A program made the position numbers and the translations under genes. 64,000 nucleotides of DNA from Gilliamella sp. wkB108 (GTDB taxonomy: Bacteria; Pseudomonadota; Gammaproteobacteria; Enterobacterales; Orbaceae). A model generated the notes under the pieces. It worked only from the letters and a program-made list of their open reading frames with translations. It searched no databases and was not told where the DNA came from. The stretch covers positions 100,453 to 164,452 of the forward strand of contig NZ_LZGM01000015.1 of assembly GCF_001690195.1 (NCBI RefSeq), written 5' to 3'. Positions 37,806-49,670 of this stretch are shown here, piece by piece (the stretch's first letter is position 1; every line of letters begins with the position of its first letter).

Positions 37806-38264
37806 TTATAATTCACGTTCAAATAAATCAATAATGGCTTGATACAACTTTTTCACGGTGTACTCTTTTGTTGGTGTACTAAATATCGTATCATCGCCCG
37901 CAATTGAGCCTAAAATACCTTCTGTTTTACCAATTGAATCAAGTAATCTGGCAATTAATTGTGCCGCACCAGGACTGGTGCGAATGACCACCATTGAGCT
38001 ATTGTAATCAATATCTAAAACTAAATTTTTTAATGGACTACTGGTTGTCGGTACACTCATTTCCGCAGGCAAACAATATACCATTTCTGATTTTGCATTA
38101 CGGGTACGAACTGCGCCAAATTTTGTTAACATTCTTGAAACCTTAGATTGGTTAATGTTATCAAAACCTTGTTCTTGTAGCGCTTGAACGATACCTATTT
38201 GTGAACTGAACTTTTCTTGTAAAAGCATATCTTTAAAAGTTTTAGTGAGTTCATCTTGTTTCAT
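37806..38264 (-). CDS. argR: Arginine repressor ArgR
   Basis: A 152-residue repressor of arginine synthesis and cofactor in dimer resolution at cer-type sites. The N-terminal winged helix contains [20 protein letters not shown] then [13 protein letters not shown]. The C-terminal hexamerisation domain has [20 protein letters not shown], and [13 protein letters not shown] is the arginine-binding Asp-Asp motif. It lies upstream of lysC on the same strand, with lysC having its own promoter. Confidence 0.95.
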   Translation of the reverse strand: MKQDELTKTFKDMLLQEKFSSQIGIVQALQEQGFDNINQSKVSRMLTKFGAVRTRNAKSEMVYCLPAEMSVPTTSSPLKNLVLDIDYNSSMVVIRTSPGAAQLIARLLDSIGKTEGILGSIAGDDTIFSTPTKEYTVKKLYQAIIDLFEREL

Positions 38265-38421
38265 AATATTCCTTGGCGGTGTAGTTTATAACGCGATTGC
38301 ACAGTAACATTTACCTATCTACCAATGCGAACTTAATGGTATCAGTTATTGGCAATATTCAAATTTAGATAATCGATTATTAGCTGAGATTTCGGTAATT
38401 GGTTAATTATCACTTTTATTT

Positions 38422-38453
38422 AAAAAAACAGAGTAAAATTGTTTTTTACTCTG
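38422..38453 (-). terminator. Terminator of mog
   Basis: CAGAGTAAAA / TTTTACTCTG (38429-38438, 38444-38453). On the minus strand a T-run follows (38422-38428), 48 bp after the mog stop. Confidence 0.8.
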
Positions 38454-38500
38454 CAACAATCCCATTTAGGTACATAATTATGCATGAATTTTGCATAAAA

Positions 38501-39079
38501 TTAAAGGTTTGATTTGATCGCATTTTTAGGTCGAAACGATTTTACCACTTGTTCATGTGTTTCGATGTAAGGTCCGTCTATTAATTGAATACAATAAGGA
38601 ATACTTGCAAAAATACCACAAACAAGGACATTACCTTGATCATCTTTTACACCTTCAAGTGTTTCTTTAATCGATTTAGGTTGTCCGGGTAAATTTAAAA
38701 TAAGGCTTTTTTTGCGAATCACACCCACTTGCCTTGATAAGATAGCCGTAGGTACAAAGTGTAGGCTAATTTGACGCATTTGTTCACCAAATCCCGGCAT
38801 AACACGATCAGCAATAGCGACTGTTGCATCTGGTGTAACATCTCGAGGAGCGGGACCTGTTCCGCCTGTGGTTAAAATTAAATCACAGTGTAAATCATCA
38901 ACCAATTCACATAATGTTGTTTCAATGACAGTTTGTTCATCAGGAATGACTCGATTTTCAGTTACAAAAGGTGTTTTCAAAGCGGTTTGTAACCATGCCA
39001 TTAATGCGGGGATCCCTTTATCTTCGTAAACACCTTTTGATGCTCTATCGGAAACAGAGACTAAACCAATTTTAAACAT
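38501..39079 (-). CDS. mog: Molybdopterin adenylyltransferase Mog
   Basis: A 192-residue enzyme that adenylates molybdopterin before molybdate insertion. IGLVSVSDRASKGVYEDKGI, LILTTGGTGPAPRDVTPDAT and MPGFGEQMRQISLHFVPTAI match E. coli Mog nearly throughout. GGTGPAxRDVTPDA is the active-site segment. It is a single gene, so at least one molybdoenzyme is expected elsewhere in the genome. Confidence 0.95.
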   Translation of the reverse strand: MFKIGLVSVSDRASKGVYEDKGIPALMAWLQTALKTPFVTENRVIPDEQTVIETTLCELVDDLHCDLILTTGGTGPAPRDVTPDATVAIADRVMPGFGEQMRQISLHFVPTAILSRQVGVIRKKSLILNLPGQPKSIKETLEGVKDDQGNVLVCGIFASIPYCIQLIDGPYIETHEQVVKSFRPKNAIKSNL

Positions 39080-39354
39080 ATTACTAATTCCTTAAGTTTT
39101 TATGGGATGTTGATGAATTAAGCATATAATGATCTACACTTAAATTCAAAACATTGTGCCTACAACATTTTTCGTTAATGGTAGCAATGAAATTCACTCT
39201 GACATTAATTAAATATGATTTTTCTCACGCTAATCAAAATATAACGAGGGCAGAAAAATCTTTACAATCACAAATTATATTGTCAACATTGCAACTTTTA
39301 AACAAAATCTCATATTGTTTTGAAAACATTTTATTTATTTAGGATATATTACTC

Positions 39355-40299
39355 ATGTCATCTATTCCTGCACTTGAGTTAGTGGCACTCAAAAAAACTT
39401 ATAAAAATGGTGTAGAAGCCTTAAAAGGTATTAATCTGACGGTTCAGTCTGGTGATTTTTATGCACTACTTGGCCCCAATGGAGCAGGTAAATCCACAAC
39501 AATTGGTATTATCAGTTCGTTAGTTATAAAAACATCCGGGCAAGTTAAAATTTTTGGTTATGATCTCGATACTGATGTGGTTAATGCTAAAAGACAAGTA
39601 GGTATTGTTCCACAGGAATTCAATTTTAATCCGTTCGAAAAAGTCATACAAATTGTGGCCAATCAAGGTGGTTATTATGGATTACCTCGTAAGTTAGCCT
39701 TAGAACGAGCTGAAAAATATCTAAAAATTTTGGAGTTATGGGATAAGCGTGATAGTCGGGCATTGATGTTATCAGGTGGTATGAAAAGGCGATTAATGAT
39801 CGCAAGAGCGCTAGTTCATGAACCTAAATTATTGATTCTTGATGAACCCACCGCTGGCGTTGATATCGAGCTTCGTCGATCAATGTGGGATTTTTTGCGT
39901 CAAATTAATCAACAAGGTATAACCATTATTCTCACTACCCATTATTTAGAAGAAGCTGAAATGCTTTGCCGCCATATTGGTATTATTCAGCACGGTGAAT
40001 TAATCACTAATTCGTCAATGCGGGATCTGCTGGCTAACAGTCAGTCAGAAATAATTATTATTGATTATTTGCCGACGTCTAAACCCATTGCCTTAAACGG
40101 GTATTGTTTTTCAGAAGTTGAATCCGGAATATTAGAAGTAACAATAGATAAACAACATGGTTTGAATTATCTATTTGAACAATTAAATCAACAACAAGTT
40201 AAAGTGATTAGTATGCGAAATAAAGCGAATCGTTTAGAAGAGTTGTTTGTAAATCTTTTACATGATGAAGAGCAAAAAAAAGGGGAATTTAATGAATAA
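39355..40299 (+). CDS. yadG: ABC transporter ATP-binding protein YadG
   Basis: A 314-residue ATPase. The Walker A is LLGPNGAGKSTTIGIISSLV, the signature is MLSGGMKRRLMIARALV, the Walker B is LLILDEPTAGVDIELR, and the switch His is in ILTTHYLEEAEML. It is the partner of YadH; the coding regions overlap by 8 bp. E. coli YadGH is an ABC-2 type exporter of unproven substrate. Residues past about 220 form the usual C-terminal extension. Confidence 0.92.
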   Translation: MSSIPALELVALKKTYKNGVEALKGINLTVQSGDFYALLGPNGAGKSTTIGIISSLVIKTSGQVKIFGYDLDTDVVNAKRQVGIVPQEFNFNPFEKVIQIVANQGGYYGLPRKLALERAEKYLKILELWDKRDSRALMLSGGMKRRLMIARALVHEPKLLILDEPTAGVDIELRRSMWDFLRQINQQGITIILTTHYLEEAEMLCRHIGIIQHGELITNSSMRDLLANSQSEIIIIDYLPTSKPIALNGYCFSEVESGILEVTIDKQHGLNYLFEQLNQQQVKVISMRNKANRLEELFVNLLHDEEQKKGEFNE

Positions 40300-41062
40300 A
40301 TTATACTGGATAGCCTTAAAAAGTATTTGGCGTAAAGAGATAACGCGATTTTTGAGGACTTGGATCCAAACATTGATTCCCCCAATTATAACGATGTCAC
40401 TCTATTTTATTATCTTTGGTAATTTAATTGGTTCTCGTGTAGGTAATATGGGGGGTGTAAGTTACATGGCATTTATTGTGCCGGGACTTATTATGATGAC
40501 AGTGATCACTAGCTCTTATACTAATGTTTGTTTTTCATTTTTTAATGCAAAGTTTCAACGTAATATTGAGGAGCTACTGGTTGCGCCTGTCCCTACCCAT
40601 ATTATTATTTGGGGATATGTTGGTGGCGGTGTTGTGCGCGGTATTTTAACTGGTTTTTTGGTTACAATTGTATCGTTAGTTTTTATTCGTTTTGAAATTT
40701 ACAACGGTTTTTTTGTTATCTGTACTCTGTTGTTAACCTCAATTCTGTTTTCTCTTGCAGGCTTATTCAATGCTGTTTTTGCCAAGAGTTATGATGATAT
40801 TAGTATCGTACCAACTTTTGTATTAACGCCATTAACTTATTTGGGTGGCGTATTTTATTCAATCACTTTATTACCTATCTTTTGGCAGTGGGTCTCTAAA
40901 ATTAATCCGATTGTGTATATGATTAATGGTTTCCGGTATGGATTTTTGGGCATTAGTGATGTGTCATTATGGATCACATTTTCGATGCTGATTTTATTTG
41001 TCACCGTGCTGTATGTATTGGTTTGGCGAATTATTGAAAGTGGGCGAGGGTTACGAAATTAG
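40292..41062 (+). CDS. yadH: ABC transporter permease YadH
   Basis: A 256-residue ABC-2 permease with six predicted membrane helices. NKLYWIALKSIWRKEITRFL, KFQRNIEELLVAPVPTHIII and VPTFVLTPLTYLGGVFYSIT are close to E. coli YadH. The ATG at 40292 follows AAGGGGAATTTA and overlaps the yadG stop. An upstream in-frame ATG at 40262 lies in yadG and is not needed. Confidence 0.92.
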   Translation: MNKLYWIALKSIWRKEITRFLRTWIQTLIPPIITMSLYFIIFGNLIGSRVGNMGGVSYMAFIVPGLIMMTVITSSYTNVCFSFFNAKFQRNIEELLVAPVPTHIIIWGYVGGGVVRGILTGFLVTIVSLVFIRFEIYNGFFVICTLLLTSILFSLAGLFNAVFAKSYDDISIVPTFVLTPLTYLGGVFYSITLLPIFWQWVSKINPIVYMINGFRYGFLGISDVSLWITFSMLILFVTVLYVLVWRIIESGRGLRN

Positions 41063-41076
41063 ATTAAATGGAAGAT

Positions 41077-41103
41077 TACCGCTGGTGATTATCATCAGCG
41101 GTA
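41077..41103. repeat. Inverted repeat between convergent yadH and eda
   Basis: TACCGCTGGTGAT / ATCATCAGCGGTA, a 13-bp stem with one G-T pair and a single central base. It has no T-run; it may act as a shared weak terminator. Confidence 0.45.
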
Positions 41104-41111
41104 GATTCAAG

Positions 41112-41753
41112 TTATTGTTTTGCACCAGCAACAGCTTCTTTTGCCATTTCTGTAATTTTAGCGAAATCACCTTTAGCAATAGCATCAGTTGGAATAAACC
41201 AAGTTCCGCCAACACAAAGTACATTTTTAAGTGCTAAATAGTCGCGATAATTCTTCAGATTTACGCCACCAGTAGGGCAGAATTTCATTGATCCGCATGG
41301 ACCGGCAAAAGCTTTTAATGTCGCAACACCACCGTTAATTTCAGCCGGGAAGAATTTTAATGCGGTTAAACCATATTCTTGAGCGGTTAATAATTCAGAG
41401 ATAGTTGCAATACCAGGGATAACAGGTACTGGTCCTTCAACTGCTGCTTTTAAAATAGCATCAGTAATGCCCGGAGTGATGATAAATTCTACACCAGCTT
41501 CAGTGACTTGCTTTAGTTGTTCAACACTTGTAACTGTACCTGCACCAACAACAGCTTCAGGTACTTCTTTGATGATTTTCTTTATTGCATCCAGTGCGCA
41601 CGCTGTTCTTAATGTGACTTCTAATACTTTCACACCACCAGCAATAAGTGCTTTGGCAAGTGGAACTGCGTCTTCTAAACGCTCAATAACAATTACAGGA
41701 ACCACAGGCCCCATTGTTAAGATTTCTTCAGCGCTTCTTTTCCAGTTTTTCAT
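41112..41753 (-). CDS. eda: KDPG/KHG aldolase
   Basis: A 213-residue class I aldolase splitting 2-keto-3-deoxy-6-phosphogluconate into pyruvate and glyceraldehyde-3-phosphate. [40 protein letters not shown] and [20 protein letters not shown] with the Schiff-base Lys are conserved. I start at the ATG of [12 protein letters not shown] (41753), preceded by TAGGTAGAG; a 15-residue upstream extension is not homologous. edd is not adjacent, so it may serve Entner-Doudoroff or uronate breakdown. Confidence 0.96.
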   Translation of the reverse strand: MKNWKRSAEEILTMGPVVPVIVIERLEDAVPLAKALIAGGVKVLEVTLRTACALDAIKKIIKEVPEAVVGAGTVTSVEQLKQVTEAGVEFIITPGITDAILKAAVEGPVPVIPGIATISELLTAQEYGLTALKFFPAEINGGVATLKAFAGPCGSMKFCPTGGVNLKNYRDYLALKNVLCVGGTWFIPTDAIAKGDFAKITEMAKEAVAGAKQ

Positions 41754-41821
41754 TTGTACTCTACCTATAGATAATTGACAATTAATTCCTTTAATCATCC
41801 CTGACAGAACAGGGAGCTACT

Positions 41822-43168
41822 CTATTCAAAAATACCCAATTTTTTTTCTAAATAATGAATGTTGGTTCCACCTTTTTGGAAACTCTTATCATTCATGATT
41901 TCAATATGTAGATCAATATTGGTTTTGATGCCATCAATAACCAGTTCAGCTAACGCATTTTTCATGCGTGCAATTGCAACTTTACGCGTTTCACCATAAG
42001 CAATTAACTTACCAATCATTGAATCATAATAAGGTGGTACTGTGTAACCTGCATAAATATGAGACTCCCAACGTATGCCGAAGCCACCCGGTGCATGAAA
42101 ACGCGTAATTTTTCCAGGTGAAGGCATAAATGTTTTTGGATCTTCTGCATTAATTCGGCACTCAATTGCGTGGCCATGGATGTGAATATCACTTTGTTTT
42201 ATCGATAATGGTTTACCAGCTGCAATCAGGATCTGTTCTCTAATGAGATCAACACCAGTTATCATTTCTGTAACAGGATGTTCTACCTGAATACGTGTAT
42301 TCATTTCAATGAAATAAAACTCACCATTTTCAAATAAAAATTCAAAAGTTCCTGCACCACGATAACCAATCTCAATACAAGCATTCACACAACGCTCACC
42401 GATAAATTGTCGCATTTTAGCCGTAATACCCACAGCAGGTGCTTCTTCTACCACTTTTTGATGACGTCGTTGCATTGAGCAATCACGTTCACCTAAATAA
42501 ACGGCATGTCCTTGTCCATCTGAAAGAACTTGTATTTCAATATGACGCGGGTTTTCAAGGAATTTTTCCATATAAACCATGTCATTATTAAAAGCGGTTT
42601 TAGCTTCTAATTTGGTCATCTTAATAGATTGTTCAAGATCTTTCTCATCACGAACAATGCGCATACCACGACCACCACCGCCACCAGAAGCTTTAATAAT
42701 AACCGGATAACCAATTTCTTTAGCTATTTGTTTATTCGTATCCATGTTAGAGCCTAGTGGACCATCTGAACCCGGTACACAAGGTACGCCAGCTTTTTTC
42801 ATTGCATGAATCGCTGAAACTTTATCACCCATTAAGCGAATAGTATCTGGTTTTGGACCAATGAATACAAAGCCGGAACGTTCAACTTGTTCTGCAAAAT
42901 CTGCATTTTCAGATAAAAATCCGTATCCTGGGTGGATAGCTGCCGCGCCAGTTACTTCGGCGGCGGAAATTAAAGCTGGAATATTAAGGTAACTTTTTGC
43001 AGAAGCTGGAGGACCAATGCAGACGGTTTCATCTGCAAGTAATACATGTTTTAAATCTTTATCTGCCGAAGAGTGAACAGCGACAGTTTTAATTCCAAGT
43101 TCTTTACATGCTCGCAATATACGTAGAGCTATTTCTCCACGATTTGCAATAAGAATTTTATCAAGCAT
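41822..43168 (-). CDS. accC: Acetyl-CoA carboxylase, biotin carboxylase subunit
   Basis: A 448-residue ATP-grasp enzyme that carboxylates the biotin on AccB in the first step of fatty acid synthesis. [20 protein letters not shown] is the start (ATG at 43168). [14 protein letters not shown] is the Gly-rich ATP lid, [14 protein letters not shown] and [20 protein letters not shown] hold catalytic residues. A nine-residue in-frame extension is not homologous. It lies 41 bp after accB in one operon. Confidence 0.97.
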   Translation of the reverse strand: MLDKILIANRGEIALRILRACKELGIKTVAVHSSADKDLKHVLLADETVCIGPPASAKSYLNIPALISAAEVTGAAAIHPGYGFLSENADFAEQVERSGFVFIGPKPDTIRLMGDKVSAIHAMKKAGVPCVPGSDGPLGSNMDTNKQIAKEIGYPVIIKASGGGGGRGMRIVRDEKDLEQSIKMTKLEAKTAFNNDMVYMEKFLENPRHIEIQVLSDGQGHAVYLGERDCSMQRRHQKVVEEAPAVGITAKMRQFIGERCVNACIEIGYRGAGTFEFLFENGEFYFIEMNTRIQVEHPVTEMITGVDLIREQILIAAGKPLSIKQSDIHIHGHAIECRINAEDPKTFMPSPGKITRFHAPGGFGIRWESHIYAGYTVPPYYDSMIGKLIAYGETRKVAIARMKNALAELVIDGIKTNIDLHIEIMNDKSFQKGGTNIHYLEKKLGIFE

Positions 43169-43209
43169 ATCCAATCTCTTAATCGTATAAATCAATAAAT
43201 AAATTCAGA

Positions 43210-43671
43210 TTATTCAATAATGAATAGTGGCTGATCAAATTCGACTGGTTGGCCGTTTTCAACCAAAATAGCTTGTATTGTGCCAGCCTTTTCTGATTCG
43301 ATTTGGTTCATCATTTTCATTGCTTCAACAATGCAAAGTACATCACCCACATTAACTTTTTGACCTACTTCAACAAAAGCTTTTGATTCAGGGCTTGGTG
43401 TACGATAAAAAGTTCCTACCATTGGTGATTTTATAGTTGTGCCAGTTGTAGCAAGTGGTTCAGCTTCACTGACAACTTCAGTTGGCGTGGTAGGTGTAAC
43501 AACAACTGGAGCTGATTGAGGAATTTGAATGTTTTGTATTGGCGCCGAATAGTTTGTTGTAGAGACGGAACGACTAATTCGTACCGATTCCTCTCCTTCA
43601 GAAATTTCAAGCTCTGAAATACCTGATTCTTCAACTAATTCAATTAATTTTTTAATTTTGCGTATATCCAT
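43210..43671 (-). CDS. accB: Biotin carboxyl carrier protein
   Basis: A 153-residue carrier. [20 protein letters not shown] is the conserved N terminus, a Pro/Thr/Val-rich linker spans about 45-75, and the biotinyl domain ends the protein. [11 protein letters not shown] contains the biotinylated lysine. It is the first gene of accBC, divergent from mreB. Confidence 0.97.
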   Translation of the reverse strand: MDIRKIKKLIELVEESGISELEISEGEESVRISRSVSTTNYSAPIQNIQIPQSAPVVVTPTTPTEVVSEAEPLATTGTTIKSPMVGTFYRTPSPESKAFVEVGQKVNVGDVLCIVEAMKMMNQIESEKAGTIQAILVENGQPVEFDQPLFIIE

Positions 43672-45093
<1,422 letters not shown>

Positions 45094-45159
45094 CGATTGT
45101 CCTTGTTGTTGCCTTATTTCAAATTAATGAAAGACAGGTAATTAAACATTTCATTTCTC

Positions 45160-45182
45160 TTCCGCCGATATTGTCGGCGGAA
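45160..45182. repeat. REP-like palindrome, copy 2
   Basis: TTCCGCCGA, TATTG, TCGGCGGAA, 66 bp after the mreB stop. The core TTCCGyCGA / TCGrCGGAA is shared with 36028-36053. No T-run follows. Confidence 0.6.
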
Positions 45183-45236
45183 TCGTATCTTCATATAAAT
45201 ATAGGGTTTGAGTATATAACAGGTAAGTACTGAACA

Positions 45237-46079
45237 ATGAAATTACTTTTTTCTAAACGTTCTCCACTGAGTGTACAATTATTTATTTCGTTGCTGTTAG
45301 CCTTGATTTTGATTGTATTAGACATCAATTATCGTCCGTTCAAAGAGATTCGTTATTACCTTGATACAATAGTCTCACCTCTTTACCTCATTTCTAATGC
45401 ACCAGAAGCGACTTTAGAACAATTTCATGAGATGTCTAAAACAAGAGAAGATCTGATCAATGAAAATGCTAAATTAAATGAAACCTTATTGCAGAAAAAG
45501 ACCGATCTTTTGTTATTAGAACATTTAAGACATGAAAATAATAGGTTAAGAGAATTACTTGGATCGCCATTAAGGCATGATGAACACAAAATGGCAGCCC
45601 AAGTTTTATTAGCTGATACAGATCCTTATGTTTACCAAATTGTTCTAAACAAAGGTAAAAGCGACGGTGTTTATATCGGGCAACCAGTGGTTGATGAGAA
45701 AGGTATTGTCGGACAGATTTATGAAACGGCACAAACGACAAGCCGGGCAATTTTAGTTTGTGATTATCAACATGCCATACCGGTACAAGTACTTAGAAAT
45801 GATATATCGATGGTAGCTGTTGGAAATGGTTGTAGCAATGATTTAACGCTTGATTTTTTACCTAACAATGTTGATATAAAAGTTGGTGATGTACTTGTAA
45901 CCTCAGGGCTTGATGGTCGTTTTCCTGAAGGGTATCCGGTAGCGGTTGTTAGTTCGGTTAAACTTGATATTAGTGATTCAACCCCCATTATTTCTGCAAC
46001 GCCAACAGCGGATTTAAAACGATTACGCTATTTATTATTACTATGGGGAGATCAAGGAGTAAAACATGAGGGGTCGTAA
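45237..46079 (+). CDS. mreC: Rod shape-determining protein MreC
   Basis: A 280-residue inner membrane protein with one N-terminal helix (LFISLLLALILIVLDINYRP), a coiled coil at about 65-110 and a periplasmic beta domain. AAQVLLADTDPYVYQIVLNK with GKSDGV, and LVTSGLDGRFPEGYPVAVV are typical. It links MreB to the wall synthases RodA and PBP2. Its end overlaps mreD by 14 bp. Confidence 0.95.
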   Translation: MKLLFSKRSPLSVQLFISLLLALILIVLDINYRPFKEIRYYLDTIVSPLYLISNAPEATLEQFHEMSKTREDLINENAKLNETLLQKKTDLLLLEHLRHENNRLRELLGSPLRHDEHKMAAQVLLADTDPYVYQIVLNKGKSDGVYIGQPVVDEKGIVGQIYETAQTTSRAILVCDYQHAIPVQVLRNDISMVAVGNGCSNDLTLDFLPNNVDIKVGDVLVTSGLDGRFPEGYPVAVVSSVKLDISDSTPIISATPTADLKRLRYLLLLWGDQGVKHEGS

Positions 46080-46551
46080 TCGTATAGTGATTATTTGGTT
46101 AACACTAATAATAGGTTTGTGTTTGCAAATAATACCATGGCCAGCAGCCTATTATATGTTAAAACCACATTGGCTAATGTTAATACTTGCTTATTGGTTA
46201 ATTGCTTTACCTCATCGTGTTGGAATGGGGACCGCATTTATTTTTGGTATATGCTTGGATCTTTGTTCGGGTACTGTACTTGGGGTTCATGCTTTTATTT
46301 TTTCAATTATTGCTTATTTATTGCTTTTCAAATTTCAATTGATCCGCAATTTAGCATTATGGCAACAGTCCTTTATCTTATTTGGTGTTTCTGTTTGCTA
46401 TAATTTGCTGATTTTTGCATTTCAAGTAAGTATTTACCACACAATAACTATCTCACAAGCTATGTTATTGTCTAGTTGTATTGATGGCTTTTTATGGACA
46501 TGGATGTATCTACTATTGCGACAAATAAGACGGAGCTTTGCAATCAATTAA
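46066..46551 (+). CDS. mreD: Rod shape-determining protein MreD
   Basis: A 161-residue membrane protein with about five helices. RIVIIWLTLIIGLCLQIIPW, PHWLMLILAYWLIALPHRVG and GICLDLCSGTVLGVHAF match E. coli MreD. It belongs to the MreBCD elongasome. The start overlaps mreC, and rng follows after 15 bp. E. coli has maf (yhdE) between mreD and rng; here it is missing. Confidence 0.93.
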   Translation: MRGRNRIVIIWLTLIIGLCLQIIPWPAAYYMLKPHWLMLILAYWLIALPHRVGMGTAFIFGICLDLCSGTVLGVHAFIFSIIAYLLLFKFQLIRNLALWQQSFILFGVSVCYNLLIFAFQVSIYHTITISQAMLLSSCIDGFLWTWMYLLLRQIRRSFAIN

Positions 46552-46566
46552 AAAGGGACACACGTT

Positions 46567-48042
46567 ATGTCTGTTGAATTATTAATGAATGTGACACCAT
46601 CTGAAACACGGGTAGCTTATATTGAAGATGGTGTATTACAAGAGATACATGTTGATCGCGAATCGCGACGTGGCATTGTCGGTAATATTTATAAAGGTAA
46701 AATTATCCGTATTTTACCGGGTATGCAAGCTGCTTTTGTTGATATCGGGCTTGATAAAGCAGCTTTTTTACACGCCTCAGATATTATGCCACACACTGAA
46801 TGTGTATCAGATACTGAGCAAGAACAGTTTCAAGTTAAAGATATTTCTGAGCTTGTCCGTCAAGGTCAAGACTTAATGGTACAAGTGGTAAAAGATCCGC
46901 TAGGGACTAAAGGTGCTAGACTAACAACTGATATCACATTACCGTCGCGCTATTTAGTGTTAATGCCTGGACCAAATTCTGCTCATGTGGCAACCTCACA
47001 ACGTATCGAAAGTGAAGAAGAGCGCGAAAGACTTAAACAGATTGTTGAGCAGTATGTAACTGAAGAGGGTGGGTTCATTGTAAGAACCGCTGCCGAAGGG
47101 GCGTCTGCTCATGAATTAGAACAAGATGCTAATTTTTTGAAACGACTTTGGGCTAAAATCCAAGAACGCATGGCTCGCCCAGTAAGTAAAAATTTAGTCT
47201 ATGGGGAGTTAGAATTATCGCAACGAGTACTGCGTGATTTTGTGGGTGATCCTATAGAACGCATATTAGTCGATTCAAAACTCACTTATGATCTTTTATT
47301 AGAGTTTACTCAAGAGTTCATGCCAGAGGTTACCAGCAAATTATCACATTATCGTGGTAATATTCCAATTTTTGATCTGTATGATACCGAAAATGAGATC
47401 CAACGCGCTCTTGAACGTAAAGTTAAATTGAAATCTGGTGGCTATTTAATTATTGACCAAACCGAGGCGATGACGACAATTGATATTAATACCGGCGCGT
47501 TCGTTGGTCATCGGAATTTAGAAGAAACAATATTTAATACCAATATTGAAGCCACAATTGCTATTGCAAGACAATTGCGATTGCGCAATTTAGGTGGCAT
47601 CATCATTATTGATTTTATTGATATGCAAGAAGACATACATCGTGAACGTGTACTTCAATCGTTACAAGATTTTCTTTTAAAAGATAGGGCAAGAACAACG
47701 GTTAATTCGTTTTCTGTGTTAGGCTTAGTTGAAATGACACGTAAACGAACACGTGAAAGTATTGGGCATATTCTTTGCCAAGAATGTCCTGCATGCAAAG
47801 GTCGTGGTATTGTTAAATCGGTTGAAACTATTTGTAACGAAATTTTACGTGAAATCGTCCGAGTTTATAAAGCTCATCATTCCGAATACTTTTTGGTCTA
47901 TGCGTCTGCAGCAGTTGCTAACGCCTTAACCAATGATGAATCACATGCACTTGCTGAAGTTGAAGTGTTTGTTGGTAAACGTGTTGAAGTAAAAGTAGAG
48001 CCTCTCTACATACAAGAACAGTATGATGTTGTACTAATGTAA
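46567..48042 (+). CDS. rng: Ribonuclease G
   Basis: A 491-residue endonuclease of the RNase E/G family, maturing 16S rRNA and decaying mRNAs. An N-terminal S1 domain spans about 35-125 (GNIYKGKIIRILPGMQAAFV). The catalytic domain holds IDINTGAFVGHRNLEETIFN and IIIDFIDMQE with the Mg-binding aspartates. CQECPACKGRG gives the zinc-link CPxC that pairs subunits. It follows mreD directly. Confidence 0.97.
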   Translation: MSVELLMNVTPSETRVAYIEDGVLQEIHVDRESRRGIVGNIYKGKIIRILPGMQAAFVDIGLDKAAFLHASDIMPHTECVSDTEQEQFQVKDISELVRQGQDLMVQVVKDPLGTKGARLTTDITLPSRYLVLMPGPNSAHVATSQRIESEEERERLKQIVEQYVTEEGGFIVRTAAEGASAHELEQDANFLKRLWAKIQERMARPVSKNLVYGELELSQRVLRDFVGDPIERILVDSKLTYDLLLEFTQEFMPEVTSKLSHYRGNIPIFDLYDTENEIQRALERKVKLKSGGYLIIDQTEAMTTIDINTGAFVGHRNLEETIFNTNIEATIAIARQLRLRNLGGIIIIDFIDMQEDIHRERVLQSLQDFLLKDRARTTVNSFSVLGLVEMTRKRTRESIGHILCQECPACKGRGIVKSVETICNEILREIVRVYKAHHSEYFLVYASAAVANALTNDESHALAEVEVFVGKRVEVKVEPLYIQEQYDVVLM

Positions 48043-48062
48043 AAGAAGTATATTTTGTTAAA

Positions 48063-48100
48063 ATGTTTCAGGTTAAGTATATGTTTTAGTATAAAATGAA
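48063..48100. repeat. Dispersed 36-bp repeat, copy 2
   Basis: ATGTTTCAGGTTA, TATATGTTTTAGTATAA, TGAA, here in the gap between rng and tldD. Copy 1 overlaps the 3' end of the MFS gene at 29385. Confidence 0.6.
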
Positions 48101-48181
48101 AGTAAATTAAAATAACAATTCAATGCTAACAGTTTATAATGAAACAATATCTTTAAAAAATTAGAAAAAGACAGGGAATTT

Positions 48182-49639
48182 ATGATATTAACCGAAGTGA
48201 GTGAACGACTCTTGCAACCTAATAACCTCGATCAACACGATCTCTCTCGACTATTGGATATGTTAGGTTCAAGACAGATTGATTTTGGTGATTTGTATTT
48301 CTTATCTGGATATTATGAAAGTTGGTCGTTAGAAGATAGCATTATCAAAAATGCATCATTTCACCGAGATCAAGGGGTTGGCGTTCGAGCTGTTGTAGGT
48401 GAAAAAACGGGTTTTGCTTACACTGATCAACTTAACCTAACGCGATTAGAGCAGAGTGTATTGGCGGCTAATTCAATTACTAAACAACAAACACCAATTA
48501 GCATAACCCCATTTAAAACAGAGCAAGTTATTGCAAAATATCAATCTATTAATCCTATTAACTGTTTTTCTCAAGAACAAAAAATTGCTATATTACAAAG
48601 AGTCGACAAATTAGCTAGATCGCTAGATCCTCGCGTTATCGAAGTTTCTGCTAGTTTAATTGGTAGTTATGAAGATATATTAATTGCTGCAACTGACGGC
48701 ACATTATGCGCTGATATTCGACCATTAGTCCGCTTATCTATCTCAGTACTAGTTGAAAAAGACGGTAAACGCGAACGTGGAAGTAGTGGAGGCGGTGGAC
48801 GCTTTGGCTATGAATACTTTTTAACAACGGATGCAAAAACTGGCGAAACTTACACAGATAGCTATACGCGTGAAGCAGTTCGTTCAGCATTAGTGTCACT
48901 ATCAGCTAAAGCGGCGCCGGCAGGAAAAATGCCGGTTATATTGGGTGCTGGATGGCCTGGCGTATTATTGCATGAAGCAGTAGGGCATGGGTTAGAAGGT
49001 GATTTTAATCGAAAAAATAGTTCTGTTTTTTCAGGAAAAATTGGTCAGCAAGTGACATCTGAACTCTGTACTATTGTTGATGATGGGACTATTGAAAATC
49101 GTCGTGGTTCAATTTCAATTGATGATGAAGGGGTGCCAAGTCAAAAGACAGTACTGATTGAAAATGGTATTTTAAAAGGCTATATGTTTGATAAACAAAA
49201 TGCCAAATTAATGGGAACTAGCTCAACAGGCAATGGTCGACGCGAAGGATATGCTTATCTACCTATGCCTAGGATGACTAATACCTATATGTTAGCAGGA
49301 CAATCAACATTTGATGAAATTATCAGTAGTGTTGATTATGGTATTTATGCGTCAAATTTCGCTGGCGGACAAGTTGATATTACTTCTGGTAAATTTGTTT
49401 TTTCAACATCAGAAGCCTATTTAATTGAAAAAGGTAAAATAACCACGCCGGTAAAAGGTGCGACCTTAATTGGTTCCGGTATTGAAACCATGCAAGAAAT
49501 ATCCATGGTAGGGAATGATTTAGCGCTAGATTCAGGGGTTGGTGTTTGTGGTAAAGCGGGACAAAGCGTTCCTGTCGGTGTTGGGCAACCAACTTTAAAA
49601 GTGAATAATCTTACAGTTGGTGGTACTATTAGCCACTGA
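48182..49639 (+). CDS. tldD: Metalloprotease TldD
   Basis: A 485-residue protein that forms the TldD/TldE protease, which degrades unfolded peptides and helps mature microcin B17 and CcdA turnover in E. coli. [20 protein letters not shown] contains the zinc-binding HExxx[20 protein letters not shown] and [14 protein letters not shown] are family regions. E. coli has yhdP between rng and tldD; here only 139 bp separate them. AGACAGGGAATTT precedes the ATG. Confidence 0.95.
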   Translation: MILTEVSERLLQPNNLDQHDLSRLLDMLGSRQIDFGDLYFLSGYYESWSLEDSIIKNASFHRDQGVGVRAVVGEKTGFAYTDQLNLTRLEQSVLAANSITKQQTPISITPFKTEQVIAKYQSINPINCFSQEQKIAILQRVDKLARSLDPRVIEVSASLIGSYEDILIAATDGTLCADIRPLVRLSISVLVEKDGKRERGSSGGGGRFGYEYFLTTDAKTGETYTDSYTREAVRSALVSLSAKAAPAGKMPVILGAGWPGVLLHEAVGHGLEGDFNRKNSSVFSGKIGQQVTSELCTIVDDGTIENRRGSISIDDEGVPSQKTVLIENGILKGYMFDKQNAKLMGTSSTGNGRREGYAYLPMPRMTNTYMLAGQSTFDEIISSVDYGIYASNFAGGQVDITSGKFVFSTSEAYLIEKGKITTPVKGATLIGSGIETMQEISMVGNDLALDSGVGVCGKAGQSVPVGVGQPTLKVNNLTVGGTISH

Positions 49640-49670
49640 TAAATATATCATCAATGGGATTTTAAAATAA

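Noticed and set aside
39154..39342. 62-residue plus-strand frame upstream of yadG
   Set aside because: No ribosome binding site, composition like non-coding DNA, and it occupies the yadG promoter region.
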